Counted from the first letter of the stretch, positions 54,708 through 63,990 are shown. The stretch: 64,000 nucleotides of DNA from RGIG6353 sp964558655 (GCA_964558655.1 CAZLEX010000003.1:23419-87418); one strand, 5' to 3'. Translations and numbers: made by a program. The notes: generated by a model not told the origin, from the letters alone.

Positions 54708-56354
54708 TTATTTGCCTTTGCTGTCCTTTAGCGGTACTATGCTGTTGAAAGTGTTTGCGTTTTTCGTATCGAGGCAGAAATAACCCATTCGGACAAATTG
54801 GAATTTATCACCTGGAAGTGCCTGTGCAAGTGAACTTTCAAGTTTGATACCTGTAAGCACTTTTTTGGAATCGGTGTTGAGATAATCGTTGTAACTTTTG
54901 TCTTCCGGAAGATTGTTGAGGTTTTCTTCCGTAAAGAGTTTGTCGTATATTACGGCGGTGGAGTCTATGCAGTGTGACGCACTTACCCAGTGAATAGTGC
55001 CTTTTACACGGCGTCCGTCGGAAGGGTTTTTACCTGCCGTTTCGGGATCGCAGGTGCAGTATACCGCAGTTATCCTGCCGTTTTCGTCTTTGTCAAACCC
55101 CGTACATTTTACGACATAAGCACCCATGAGGCGAACTTCGTTTTCGGGGTAGAGTCTGTGGAATTTGGGAGCTTTTTCTTCAAGAAAATCGCTTCGCTCA
55201 ATGTATAGCTCTTTTGTGAAAGCTACTTTTCTCGTGCCTGAATTTTCATCGTTGGGATTGTTTGACACTTCGAAATATTCGACTTTGTCTTCGGGGTAGT
55301 TTTCCACTATGAGCTTCACGGGATCGAGAACGGCAATTCTTCTCGGTGCAGAAGCATTAAGCTCATCTCGGATACAAAATTCGAGAAGAGAAAGGTCAAC
55401 TATGCTGTAAGCTTTTGCCACGCCTGCTTTTTTAACAAATTCAAAAATGCTTGACGGAGTGTATCCGCGTCTGCGAAGTCCGCAAAGTGTCGGCATTCTC
55501 GGATCGTCCCAGCCGTCGACGATTCCCGTTTCGACAAGCTGTCTTAAATATCTTTTGCTCATAACCGTGTATGTCACATTGAGACGAGCAAACTCGTATT
55601 GATGTGGCTTATGCTCAAAGCCGATATTGTCAATTACCCAGTCGTAGAGCGGACGGTGATTTTCAAATTCAATTGAACATAACGAGTGTGTTATCCCCTC
55701 AAGAGCGTCTTGTATGGGGTGCGCAAAGTCATAGAGAGGGTATATGCACCACTTATCTCCCTGTCTGTGATGAGAGGTGTGTGCAATTCGGTAAATCGCC
55801 GGATCTCTTAAATTCATATTGGGAGACGCCATATCGATTTTAGCACGGAGGGTACAGGCACCGTCGGGAAATTCACCGTTTTTCATTTTTTCAAAGAGAG
55901 CGAGGTTCTCTTCAACGGTTCTGTCACGGTAGGGGCTGTTTTTGCCCGGCTCAGTGAGGGTTCCGCGATACTCACGCATTTGTTCGGCGTTAAGGTCGCA
56001 TACATAGGCTTTTCCGTCACGGATGAGTTTTAAAGCATATTCATAGCACTTGTCAAAATAATCCGAACCGTAATAAATGCCTCCGGTAGGTTCAGCTCCG
56101 AGCCATTTCAAGTCCTCGTATATCGACTTTACATACTCGTCATCTTCTTTTGCGGGATTCGTGTCATCGTAGCGGAGATTGAAAAGTCCGCCGTAATCGC
56201 GTGCCGCAGAGGAGTTTATCCATATGGCTTTTGCACTGCCTATATGAAGATATCCGTTCGGTTCCGGTGGGAAACGGGTATGAATCTTTTCCACCCGTCC
56301 CTCTTTAATGTCGCTTTCGATTATTTCCTGAATAAAATTTTTGTTTTCTTCCAT
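54708..56354 (-). CDS. glnS: Glutaminyl-tRNA synthetase
   Basis: 548 residues, class I. FPPEPNGYLHIGSAKA is the HIGH region and VMSKRYL the KMSKS equivalent, and the two C-terminal anticodon beta-barrels are present. Most Firmicutes lack GlnRS and use GatCAB; a GlnRS next to GluRS suggests that this lineage charges Gln directly. The start has AAGGA at the right spacing. Confidence 0.95.
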   Translation of the reverse strand: MEENKNFIQEIIESDIKEGRVEKIHTRFPPEPNGYLHIGSAKAIWINSSAARDYGGLFNLRYDDTNPAKEDDEYVKSIYEDLKWLGAEPTGGIYYGSDYFDKCYEYALKLIRDGKAYVCDLNAEQMREYRGTLTEPGKNSPYRDRTVEENLALFEKMKNGEFPDGACTLRAKIDMASPNMNLRDPAIYRIAHTSHHRQGDKWCIYPLYDFAHPIQDALEGITHSLCSIEFENHRPLYDWVIDNIGFEHKPHQYEFARLNVTYTVMSKRYLRQLVETGIVDGWDDPRMPTLCGLRRRGYTPSSIFEFVKKAGVAKAYSIVDLSLLEFCIRDELNASAPRRIAVLDPVKLIVENYPEDKVEYFEVSNNPNDENSGTRKVAFTKELYIERSDFLEEKAPKFHRLYPENEVRLMGAYVVKCTGFDKDENGRITAVYCTCDPETAGKNPSDGRRVKGTIHWVSASHCIDSTAVIYDKLFTEENLNNLPEDKSYNDYLNTDSKKVLTGIKLESSLAQALPGDKFQFVRMGYFCLDTKNANTFNSIVPLKDSKGK

Positions 56355-56369
56355 TTTGTATCTTCCTTA

Positions 56370-58055
56370 TCAGAGAGAATTTATCATATTATTAATTCTT
56401 GTGACGGTTCTGTCCCGTCCGAGTATTTGCATGACGGTGTAAAGGTCGGGAGCGTTCATTTTACCCGTAACGGCAACCCGTATAAACATACTTATATCGG
56501 CAACGCTTCCTTTGTAGTCCTGCGGATTTGCTTTGTAGGCTTTCATATCCGACGCATAACCGAGACCTTCGGCGATTAGTTTGACCTTTTCAAACCATGT
56601 GTTCATATCGTCTTTTTCGTCGTAGGTCAGGTTGAATGACAAAAGGGTTTTCTTTATATCTTCAGTGTCGAAGTTTTCGGGATATCCGTCTTCGATTTTG
56701 AAAAATTCATCGTAGAAAAAGCTCATGTAAGGCCTTGCGTCTGCCAGCGTCGCAAGGTCTCTTCTCGGCTTTTTTGTACCGCGTCCTATGGCAAATATCT
56801 TTTTTGCGTATTCGGGATTTTCGGCAAGCACTCGTCCGAAAGGCTCATCAAAATCCAAAGCCCATTGAGTAACTTTATGAGTAACCTCTTCTGCCGATAA
56901 TCTTGAAATTACATTTTTCGATACATCGTTAAGCTTGTTAAAGTCAAACAGACAGCCGGAAGAGGACATTTTCTTTATGCTGAACGGAAACTCTTTGTAA
57001 TTTTTTTCGGGGTTTTGTGCGTGCCATTCTTCGTAATTCGAGTTTAAAAGCGTCATGACATATTCGCATACGGCTTCGGGAATGTATCCCATTTTCGTAT
57101 AATCGTCCATGTTTGCACCCATGTCACGCTTTGAAAGTTTCTTTTTGTTCCCGTTTTCGTCAAGTCTCATAATCTGAGAAATGTGCATATATTTCGGTTC
57201 CCGCCAGCCAAGATATCTGAAAAGCTGAATGTGCTTTGAAAGGCTCGGCAGCCATTCTTCTCCTCTTATGACATGAGTCGTGCCCATAAGATGATCGTCA
57301 ACTGCGTGCGCAAAGTGATAAGTCGGTATTCCGTCGGATTTGAGCAAAACAAAGTCCTCGTCGTTTTCGGGAATTTCGAGAGTGCCTTTTATAAGGTCGG
57401 TTACTTTTATCTTTTTTTCTCCGTCTCCGTCCGAAAGTATTCGCAAAACAAAAGGATTGTTTTTTTCTAAATTTTCTCTGACTTCTTCCAAAGTAAAATT
57501 GCGTGCACTTTGCTGAATCGATTTTCTTTCAAGCGTCGCCTGCGTCCAGTCCGTATTCTTAAGCTGAGCTTTTTTGTCTGTTTCGAGAAGCTCTTCAAGC
57601 TCTTCTTCCGTCGTGAAAACAGGGTATGCCAGACCTTTCGCCACGAGACTTTTCGCAAAGGTACGATATATCTCACCCCGTTCACTTTGCTTGTAAGGAC
57701 CGTAATTTCCGAGACTTGATATCTTGCTGTCACTGTCGAGAACGGCTCCCTCATCAAAATTTATTCCGTAACGGGAAAGAGTTTTTATAAGGCCTTGAGC
57801 GGCTCCCGGTATTTCTCTTTTTGCATCGGTATCTTCAATCCGAAGATAGAAAACACCGCCCGATAAATGTGCGAGACGCTCTCCTACCGTGGAGGGAAAC
57901 AGTCCTCCGAAATGAACAAATCCGGTAGGACTTGGAGCAAATCTCGTAACTGCCGCACCTTCGGGCAGATTACGCTTGGGAAATCTTTCTTCCATTTCTT
58001 CCGGCGATGTCGTAATGTCGGGAAACAGTAAATCGGCAAGTTCTGTATAATTCAT
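56370..58055 (-). CDS. gltX: Glutamyl-tRNA synthetase
   Basis: 561 residues, class I. FAPSPTGFVHFGGL is the HIGH region and KKLSKRD the KMSKS loop. It is longer than the ~480-residue bacterial norm, by insertions in the middle and a longer anticodon-binding half. It stands 15 bases upstream of glnS on the same strand. Confidence 0.93.
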   Translation of the reverse strand: MNYTELADLLFPDITTSPEEMEERFPKRNLPEGAAVTRFAPSPTGFVHFGGLFPSTVGERLAHLSGGVFYLRIEDTDAKREIPGAAQGLIKTLSRYGINFDEGAVLDSDSKISSLGNYGPYKQSERGEIYRTFAKSLVAKGLAYPVFTTEEELEELLETDKKAQLKNTDWTQATLERKSIQQSARNFTLEEVRENLEKNNPFVLRILSDGDGEKKIKVTDLIKGTLEIPENDEDFVLLKSDGIPTYHFAHAVDDHLMGTTHVIRGEEWLPSLSKHIQLFRYLGWREPKYMHISQIMRLDENGNKKKLSKRDMGANMDDYTKMGYIPEAVCEYVMTLLNSNYEEWHAQNPEKNYKEFPFSIKKMSSSGCLFDFNKLNDVSKNVISRLSAEEVTHKVTQWALDFDEPFGRVLAENPEYAKKIFAIGRGTKKPRRDLATLADARPYMSFFYDEFFKIEDGYPENFDTEDIKKTLLSFNLTYDEKDDMNTWFEKVKLIAEGLGYASDMKAYKANPQDYKGSVADISMFIRVAVTGKMNAPDLYTVMQILGRDRTVTRINNMINSL

Positions 58056-58074
58056 GGCAAATCCTCTTTAAAAA

Positions 58075-59187
58075 TTATTTGTAGTATTGATAAAAACAGC
58101 AGCGAAGCATACCGTTGTACATTTTTCTTACATTGTCGGCTCTCTTTCCGAAATGTTTTTCAAAGTAAACGCTTGAGGTGAAGATGTGATACTTTCTGAA
58201 ATTTTCCCGTGAAAACGCTTTCCCCATAGTTCTGTAAAGTGCTTCGGCCTCTTTTATGTCAAGAAGCCTTTCTCCGTAAGGCGGGTTGCATACTATTGTC
58301 GCACGCTCCGAATTTGTCGTGATATCGGCAATGTCACGCACAAAAAAGTTTATCTCTTCCGTCCCGGCACATTTTGAATTTTCTTTTGCTATTTCAATCA
58401 TTTCCGGGTCAATGTCGCTTCCCCATATGTTAATCGGTATGTCCTTTATCTGCAAGCGGGCTTCCTCCCGTGCATCTGTCCATATTCGAGCGGGCAAAAA
58501 GGCGAAAGATTCCGATATGAATTTTCTGTTCATGCCTGGTGCGATGTTTTTGAGTATCATTGCGGCTTCAATGGGAATTGTACCCGAACCGCACATCGGA
58601 TCGTAAAAAAGCGTGTCGGGATAAACCCTTGCGATTTGTACAAGTGCCGCCGCCAGCGTTTCTCTCATCGGTGCTTCACCTGTTTTTTTTCTGTATCCTC
58701 TTTTGTAAAGACTTTCACCGCTTGTGTTTATCATTATTGCGACATTGTCGTTTAAAATGAAAAATTCTATCGGAATTTTGTAATCGGTTTCGGTAAGAGT
58801 GGCGATCTTATACGCGCTGAAAAGCCTTTTGACAATAGCCTTTTTTATTATCTTCTGACAGTCGGTAACGCTGAAAAGTTTTGATTTTATCGAATGTCCC
58901 GTAACGGGAAAAGCATTATTTTTGCCTATATATTTTTCCCACGGCGTATTTTCGACGGCGTTGAACAGTTCTTCAAAACTCGTTGCGGGAAATTCTTTTA
59001 CTATGATGTAGAGCTTTTCGGCACACCTGAATTGAATATTACATCGGGATACGGCAGTTTCGTCACCCTCGAAGTATACCCTACCGTCAATGGTGGAGAG
59101 CCTTTTGTATCCGAGAGTGTCAACGGTTTCTCCGACAAATTTTTCAAGCCCGAAAATACAGGTTGCCGCATATTTATAAAGTGCCAT
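58075..59187 (-). CDS. THUMP-domain class I RNA methyltransferase (RlmL N-terminal half type)
   Basis: 370 residues. An N-terminal ferredoxin-like/THUMP region (1-~160) is followed by the SAM domain with YDPMCGSGTIPIEAAM and the catalytic IVCNPPYGERL (N6-methyladenine or N2-guanine type). It corresponds to the m2G half of RlmL; Firmicute homologues are called YpsC. It overlaps folA by one base. Confidence 0.9.
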   Translation of the reverse strand: MALYKYAATCIFGLEKFVGETVDTLGYKRLSTIDGRVYFEGDETAVSRCNIQFRCAEKLYIIVKEFPATSFEELFNAVENTPWEKYIGKNNAFPVTGHSIKSKLFSVTDCQKIIKKAIVKRLFSAYKIATLTETDYKIPIEFFILNDNVAIMINTSGESLYKRGYRKKTGEAPMRETLAAALVQIARVYPDTLFYDPMCGSGTIPIEAAMILKNIAPGMNRKFISESFAFLPARIWTDAREEARLQIKDIPINIWGSDIDPEMIEIAKENSKCAGTEEINFFVRDIADITTNSERATIVCNPPYGERLLDIKEAEALYRTMGKAFSRENFRKYHIFTSSVYFEKHFGKRADNVRKMYNGMLRCCFYQYYK

Positions 59188-59669
59188 TATATTCTCTCGT
59201 ATACCGCATAGTGAAATTCAATTCCGTTTTCTTGAAGCGTGTCCGATATATCTGAGAGTTTCCATTCGCTGTCTTTGATTTCGGGGAAAAATCTGTCGGC
59301 GTCAAAAGCTTTGTGAATGTGAGTGATGTAAAGTCTGTCGCAGTAGGGCATAAGAGTTTCGTAAACCATTGCTCCGCCTATTACAAAAGCGTCGGTAATA
59401 TTTTCCCGTTTCAGATATTCGAAAAGTTCGTCAATTCCGTGAAGAACGATTGCTCCTTCGACCGTTATGTCTTTTTCGTAAAGTACAATGTTGGTTCTGT
59501 TTTTGAGCGGAGAAGATTTAGGAAGTGAAATCAGAGTGTTATATCCCATGATGACGGTTTTTCCGACAGTCAGTTCTTTGAAATGTTTGAGGTCTGATGA
59601 AAGATGACAGAGTAAAGCTCCGTTTTTTCCTATACCTCTGTTTTCGTCTATTGCAACTATAAGATTCAT
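59187..59669 (-). CDS. folA: Dihydrofolate reductase
   Basis: 160 residues. AIDENRGIGKNGALLCHLSSDLK is split around the NADPH/substrate loop; the catalytic acid is the D26/D27-type residue in that stretch, followed by TVIMGYNTLISLP and the late FVIGGAMVYE. It regenerates tetrahydrofolate for thyA, its upstream neighbour by 9 bases. AAGGAG lies at the correct distance. Confidence 0.94.
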   Translation of the reverse strand: MNLIVAIDENRGIGKNGALLCHLSSDLKHFKELTVGKTVIMGYNTLISLPKSSPLKNRTNIVLYEKDITVEGAIVLHGIDELFEYLKRENITDAFVIGGAMVYETLMPYCDRLYITHIHKAFDADRFFPEIKDSEWKLSDISDTLQENGIEFHYAVYERI

Positions 59670-59678
59670 AATAACTCC

Positions 59679-60509
59679 TTATTCGGCTACCTCTATTCTG
59701 TCGGTAAATTCATTGTATTTGTAATTTTCAAGAGTGAAACTGTTTTCGTTGAATTTGTAAAAATCGCTCACTGCTTTGTCAAGCGTGAATTTGGGAGCGT
59801 CGTAAGTTTCTCTCTCTATAAGGCGTTCTATTATCGGAATGTGCCTGTCGTAAATGTGCGCGTCAGCAATTACATGGACAAATTCTCCGACCTCAAGCCC
59901 GGAAATCTGTGCAAGCATGTGTACAAGAACCGAATATTGCACGACATTCCAATTATTCGCCGCCAGCATATCCTGACTTCTTTGATTGAGTATTGCCGAA
60001 AGTTTGCCTCCCGACACATTGAATGTCATGCTGTATGCACACGGGTAAAGGTGCATTTGCGAAAGGTCGGCGTGATTGTAAATGTTTGTTATGATGCGAC
60101 GGCTGTTAGGTTTATTTTTGAGGTCAAATATAACTCTGTCTACTTGGTCAAACTCTCCCTCTTTGTACTGATGCTTAATGCCGAGCTGATATCCGTAGGC
60201 TTTGCCGATGGAACCGCTTTCGTCAGCCCACTTGTCCCAAATGTGAGCGTCAAGGTCGTTTATATTGTTCGATTTTTTCTGCCATATCCACAATAACTCT
60301 CTGACAGCCGTTTTTATAGCTGTGCGGCGAAGTGTCATTATGGGGAATTCTTCTGCGAGATTGTATCGGTTTACAATTGCGAAACATTTTTTTGTGTAAG
60401 CGGGGGAGCCGTCCTCCCAGCGTGGCCGAACATCGAACTCCTTGTCCCATACACCGTTTTCAAGAATATTTCTGCAATTATCTATAAAAATTTTGTCGGC
60501 AAGACTCAT
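59679..60509 (-). CDS. thyA: Thymidylate synthase
   Basis: 276 residues. The catalytic cysteine is C157 in MHLYPCAYSMTF, in place of the usual PPCH; QRSQDMLAANNWNVVQYS provides the phosphate and folate contacts. It makes dTMP from dUMP using methylene-tetrahydrofolate, with folA recycling the cofactor. GGAGG precedes the ATG. The Y-P-C-A form is uncommon compared with E. coli. Confidence 0.93.
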   Translation of the reverse strand: MSLADKIFIDNCRNILENGVWDKEFDVRPRWEDGSPAYTKKCFAIVNRYNLAEEFPIMTLRRTAIKTAVRELLWIWQKKSNNINDLDAHIWDKWADESGSIGKAYGYQLGIKHQYKEGEFDQVDRVIFDLKNKPNSRRIITNIYNHADLSQMHLYPCAYSMTFNVSGGKLSAILNQRSQDMLAANNWNVVQYSVLVHMLAQISGLEVGEFVHVIADAHIYDRHIPIIERLIERETYDAPKFTLDKAVSDFYKFNENSFTLENYKYNEFTDRIEVAE

Positions 60510-60581
60510 TCGTTTTCCTCCGTTTGAAAAATTATTGTACGGGAATTTCCCCGACAGCAGTTTAAAGCGGTATCTTTGAAT

Positions 60582-60610
60582 ATTATACCATTAATAGTCG
60601 TTTCGGTCAA
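60582..60610 (-). promoter_or_regulatory. Promoter of thyA-folA
   Basis: Minus strand: TTGACC (60605-60610), 17 bases, TATAAT (60582-60587), with ATGG before the -10. Confidence 0.8.
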
Positions 60611-60698
60611 TCAAAAATCACGCAATATATGACTTTATTTTCTGTGGAATAATTTTTTTGTTGAGATTTTGTACAGAAATTGAATTTTAGATATCTGT

Positions 60699-61096
60699 TT
60701 ATATATCAAATAAACTTGATGGATCTAATTTAAACTGCAACATATTTGCAGTTTCTCTGCCACCGTCTCCGCCTTTTCTTTGTATCAATACACTCCCCAA
60801 TGTAATACTTCCTCTTGGAGATACTTTAACTTCTCCGACTGCATAATGTTGTAAAACTTCATTTATGTTTTTTAGTACCCATCTACTGTTTGTTGCCGTC
60901 TTTGTGCAACAAGAACCCATTCAGCAGAAAACCGTCCTCTACCTTTGATAATATCATTTAATATTAAAGTTTTATTTTGTTTAAACCAGTTTATAACACT
61001 GTTTTCTATTTCGCTATGTGCCACACATTTAAGATTGTTTTTTTCAAGTCCTAATCTGCCTCCACCTATACCGGAACAAAAATCCATAAAATTCAT
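60699..61096 (-). pseudogene. Restriction-modification remnant: C5-cytosine methyltransferase start fused to a restriction-enzyme-like end
   Basis: From ATG 61096 the frame reads MNFMDFCSGIGGGRLGLE, the FxGxGG/SAM motif I of C5-cytosine methyltransferases, and reaches NDI, then changes character at about 60945 to GRFSAEWVLVAQ. That frame stops at 60872. A second frame, entered one base shifted at the AAA of 60901-60903, continues as KTATNSRWVLKNINEV through SVLIQRKGGDGGRETANM to a stop at 60699; this looks like the end of a type II restriction enzyme. So a deletion has joined two genes and one base is missing. The promoter and AAGGAG are still present. Confidence 0.7.
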
Positions 61097-61623
61097 AATT
61101 GGGGTCTCCTTGCTACATCGATATACAACAATTCATTCTGATTATACCATTAAATTGTAAAAAAATCAATTTTAAAACAAAGTCTTTTTACTTTTTATTT
61201 TGAATTAACACTTTCAACAATTTGCCATTTTATATTTATCGGTTTTTAACTATTACAGAGTGATAAAATTAATAAAAAAAAATTACGGCCGGAAAATCTT
61301 TATCGATTTCTCGAATTTATAAATGACACCCATATAATAAGTGGTAAAAATTGTAAATAGTGTTTGCTTTATTGTCAAATCAGCATTTATAACAGTTTTT
61401 ATAATATAATCAATTAACTTTTATAAAAAGCAAAAGAGATTTTATAAAATCTCTAATATTTTATAACTCAAACAAAATTAAAAAAATTTCAAATGCGTCA
61501 GCATTTTGACGGCATTCCACACTGTTGGTTTGAGGTTATTATACCGTTAATTATTTATACAAAAAGAAGTCTACAATATAAATTTTTGCTAAATTAAAGC
61601 GGCCGATTTTGCAGAAAGTCGAG
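61097..61623. other. AT-rich gene-free region
   Basis: 527 bases without a supported gene, visibly richer in A and T than the rest. It holds the promoter of the restriction-modification remnant (TTGATT at 61164-61169, 17 bases, TATAAT at 61141-61146, minus strand), a perfect 20-base palindrome AGAGATTTTATAAAATCTCT (61435-61454), and another minus-strand GGTATAAT at 61539-61546 with no gene attached. It is probably the decaying flank of the acquired locus. Confidence 0.6.
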
Positions 61624-62256
61624 TTATAGGTCACGCAAAGGAGCAAATTTTTCCGAAATTTTTTCAATTATCGCACGCCCTGCCGTAATATCGGCAAGCT
61701 TTTTTCGTATTTCGGCTTCTTCATTTTCGGAAGCGAACACGGTAAAAGTAACTTTTTCCCCGAAATTACAGCTTTCTTCCGGAATTTTCATTGTCGAAAG
61801 TTCGTACCTTATTTTTGACAGATATGAATAATCAAAAGTGAGATTAAACACTCCGTACCGTACGAATACCGATTTTCCGGCATTGTCGAGGGAAAGTTTT
61901 GCGGCCTTTGAATACGCACGGACAAGACCTCCCGCTCCGAGCAGTATACCGCCGAAAAAACGGGCAACACAGCAGACAACACCGGTTATTTCTTCTCTTT
62001 GCAATACTTCGAGAATCGGTACTCCCGCCGTTCCCTGAGGTTCTCCGTCATCGGAAAAACGCACAGTGCTTCCCGTGCGGTTTATATAAGCGTAACAAAC
62101 ATGTTTCATATTGTCCCGCCTTTTTCTTACGGATTCGATAAAGTCGAGTGCTTCGGTTTCGGTTTCTATCGGGGAAATGTAGGAATAGAAAACCGATTTT
62201 TTTTCTTCGTATATGCCGCAACCTTCGCCTGACACCGTTTGGTAAGTTTCGTTCAT
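61624..62256 (-). CDS. YigZ/IMPACT-family protein
   Basis: 210 residues. The N-terminal IMPACT domain has FSDDGEPQGTAGVPIL and CCVARFFGGILLGAGGLVRAYS; a small C-terminal DUF1949 domain follows. The family is conserved and linked to translation, but its reaction is not established. It begins 3 bases after the hflX stop. Confidence 0.92.
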   Translation of the reverse strand: MNETYQTVSGEGCGIYEEKKSVFYSYISPIETETEALDFIESVRKRRDNMKHVCYAYINRTGSTVRFSDDGEPQGTAGVPILEVLQREEITGVVCCVARFFGGILLGAGGLVRAYSKAAKLSLDNAGKSVFVRYGVFNLTFDYSYLSKIRYELSTMKIPEESCNFGEKVTFTVFASENEEAEIRKKLADITAGRAIIEKISEKFAPLRDL

Positions 62257-62259
62257 TTA

Positions 62260-63555
62260 TTATTCGTCCGCCTTAATATATTTTTTCATTTGTCCGAGAA
62301 TTTTGTCGTTTACATCGGCTTTCACAACTATTCCGCCGTTTGTATATTCTACATCTCTGACGGTGCAGTTTTTGTAAAGCGTATCGAGCAGACCTGCACG
62401 GTCATGAGGGATAAGAAATACCGTCTCTTTTTTTAACGACGATATTATGCGTTCCGTGAGCTGTGTAAGATTGTCAAGCCCTTTTCCCGTTTTTGCCGAA
62501 ATAAAAACCGAATTTTGCGTTGGGAGACCTATTAAGCTTTCGGGTACAGTATCGATTTTGTCGGCTTTGTTGTAAATATATACAGTGGGCTTTCTGTCCG
62601 TATTGTTCTTTTCGCATAAAGAGTTGATTGTTTCTTCGGTTACTCTGTACTGCATGGCGATTTCGGGATTTGAAACATCGAGAAGTACAAAAATTATATC
62701 GGCAAAAACGATTTCTCCGAGAGTCGATTTGAATGCCTCTATTAAATTGTGGGGAAGATTGTTTATAAAACCGACTGTATCCGTAAGAACAACTTCTTGT
62801 GCACAGGGAAGAATCCATTTTCTCGCAGTCGGATCAAGCGTTGCGAAAAGTTTGTTTTCGGCAAGAATATCCGAGCCTGTCAGAGCATTTAAAAGGGTAG
62901 ATTTCCCGACATTTGTATATCCGGCAAGAGCTATTTTAACAACTCCGGAGGAGGTGCGTGACTGCCGTCTTATGTTTCGCTGATTTTCCATTTTACGCAG
63001 TTCTTCGCGTACATCGGTTATGCTTTCGCGAATACGGCGTCGTTCGATTTCGAGTTTCGTCTCTCCCGGACCTCGTGTGCCGATGCCTCCGCCGAGCCTT
63101 GAGAGCGATGTGCCTTTACCGCGAAGACGCGGAATTGTGTATTGCAAATGCGCAAGCTTGACTTGAAGTATACCTTCGCCGGTTACCGCATTTTGAGCAA
63201 ATATGTCAAGGATTAGCATGGTACGGTCGATTACTCTTACATCGGTGATGAAATCTTCGATGTTTCTTATTTGCGACGGAGAGAGTTCGTTTTCAAATAC
63301 GATAAGCTCAATTTTCGCATTCTGACATATTTCTTTCAATTCTTTAAGCTTGCCTTTACCGAGTGCGGTTGCGTTATCGAGGGAGGGACGCAATTGAACA
63401 AGCCGTGCTTTTTCCACTCCGCCCGCCGTGCTCAGAAGTTCGGATAGCTCGTTTAGCCTTTGGTCAATGACGCTTTCGCTTTCTTCACCTACAAAAACGA
63501 GAATAGCTTCGGGCAAAGTGTCGGAATTTGTTTCGTATAAAGTGTTCTTCGGCAT
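62260..63555 (-). CDS. hflX: Ribosome-associated GTPase HflX
   Basis: 431 residues: N-terminal HflX domain, helical linker with the glycine-rich SRLGGGIGTRGPGETKLE, then a G domain (P-loop GYTNVGKST, DTVGF, NKAD). It splits stalled or stressed 70S ribosomes. AAGGAG lies 7 bases before the ATG. Confidence 0.95.
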   Translation of the reverse strand: MPKNTLYETNSDTLPEAILVFVGEESESVIDQRLNELSELLSTAGGVEKARLVQLRPSLDNATALGKGKLKELKEICQNAKIELIVFENELSPSQIRNIEDFITDVRVIDRTMLILDIFAQNAVTGEGILQVKLAHLQYTIPRLRGKGTSLSRLGGGIGTRGPGETKLEIERRRIRESITDVREELRKMENQRNIRRQSRTSSGVVKIALAGYTNVGKSTLLNALTGSDILAENKLFATLDPTARKWILPCAQEVVLTDTVGFINNLPHNLIEAFKSTLGEIVFADIIFVLLDVSNPEIAMQYRVTEETINSLCEKNNTDRKPTVYIYNKADKIDTVPESLIGLPTQNSVFISAKTGKGLDNLTQLTERIISSLKKETVFLIPHDRAGLLDTLYKNCTVRDVEYTNGGIVVKADVNDKILGQMKKYIKADE

Positions 63556-63584
63556 GAAATAACTCCTTTGTTTATTCTGTTATG

Positions 63585-63611
63585 AAAAAACGGTGCAGTT
63601 TTTCTGCACCG
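63585..63611 (-). terminator. Terminator of rpmE
   Basis: Minus strand: CGGTGCAG/CTGCACCG (63604-63611 and 63591-63598) around AAAAA, then TTTTTT (63585-63590). Confidence 0.92.
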
Positions 63612-63633
63612 TTTAGGAAAACCGTATATGAAA

Positions 63634-63831
63634 TTATCTGCCGAACTTCTTGTTGAATTTATCAACTCTTCCGCCGGCATCAACGAATTTCTGCTTGCCT
63701 GTAAAGAACGGATGGCATTTAGAGCAAATTTCAACATGGAGATTGTCCTTTGTGGACTTTGTATGGTATTCAGCACCACACGCACATACGATTACGGTAT
63801 CCTTGTACTCAGGATGGATGTCCTTTTTCAT
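63634..63831 (-). CDS. rpmE: 50S ribosomal protein L31, zinc type
   Basis: 65 residues. The cysteines of the C+ form are present (VCACG near the start and [11 protein letters not shown]). KKDIHPEY at the start and VDKFNKKFG at the end are standard. ATG 63831 has GAGGTG 6 bases before it. The C+ form is expressed when zinc is available; a C- paralogue may exist outside the window. Confidence 0.95.
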   Translation of the reverse strand: MKKDIHPEYKDTVIVCACGAEYHTKSTKDNLHVEICSKCHPFFTGKQKFVDAGGRVDKFNKKFGR

Positions 63832-63875
63832 TTTCAGCACCTCTTTTTTTCGGATATTCTTCGTAAATACAGCTC

Positions 63876-63905
63876 ATTATATCATACAAGGCACAAAAAA
63901 GTCAA
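63876..63905 (-). promoter_or_regulatory. Promoter of rpmE
   Basis: Minus strand: TTGACT (63900-63905), 18 bases, TATAAT (63876-63881), about 45 bases before the start. Confidence 0.75.
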
Positions 63906-63949
63906 TAGTTTTTGAAAAAATTATATATTATTGAAAGAAGTATCATTAA

Positions 63950-63990
63950 ATGCAGAAGAAACCGTTACGGTTTTTCCTGCATTATTTTTT
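63950..63990 (+). terminator. Terminator-like hairpin at the right edge
   Basis: ATGCAG (63950-63955) and CTGCAT (63977-63982) with an inner ACCGT/ACGGT stem, then a T-rich run to 63990. The T-run points to the plus strand, where no gene is seen upstream. It may belong to a gene beyond the edge. Confidence 0.5.

Noticed and set aside
58056..58074. T-box leader before gltX-glnS
   Set aside because: Only 19 bases lie between the upstream gene and gltX.
60582..61153. Perfect 13-base direct repeat ATTATACCATTAA on both sides of the restriction-modification remnant, suggestive of an insertion or attachment site
   Set aside because: Each copy is the -10 region of a minus-strand promoter (reverse complement TTAATGGTATAAT) with a matching -35 at 17 bases, so shared promoter sequence explains it.
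61435..61454. 20-base perfect palindrome as a terminator or insertion-element end
   Set aside because: It is AT-rich, has no loop or T-run and no matching copy nearby; only its presence is recorded.
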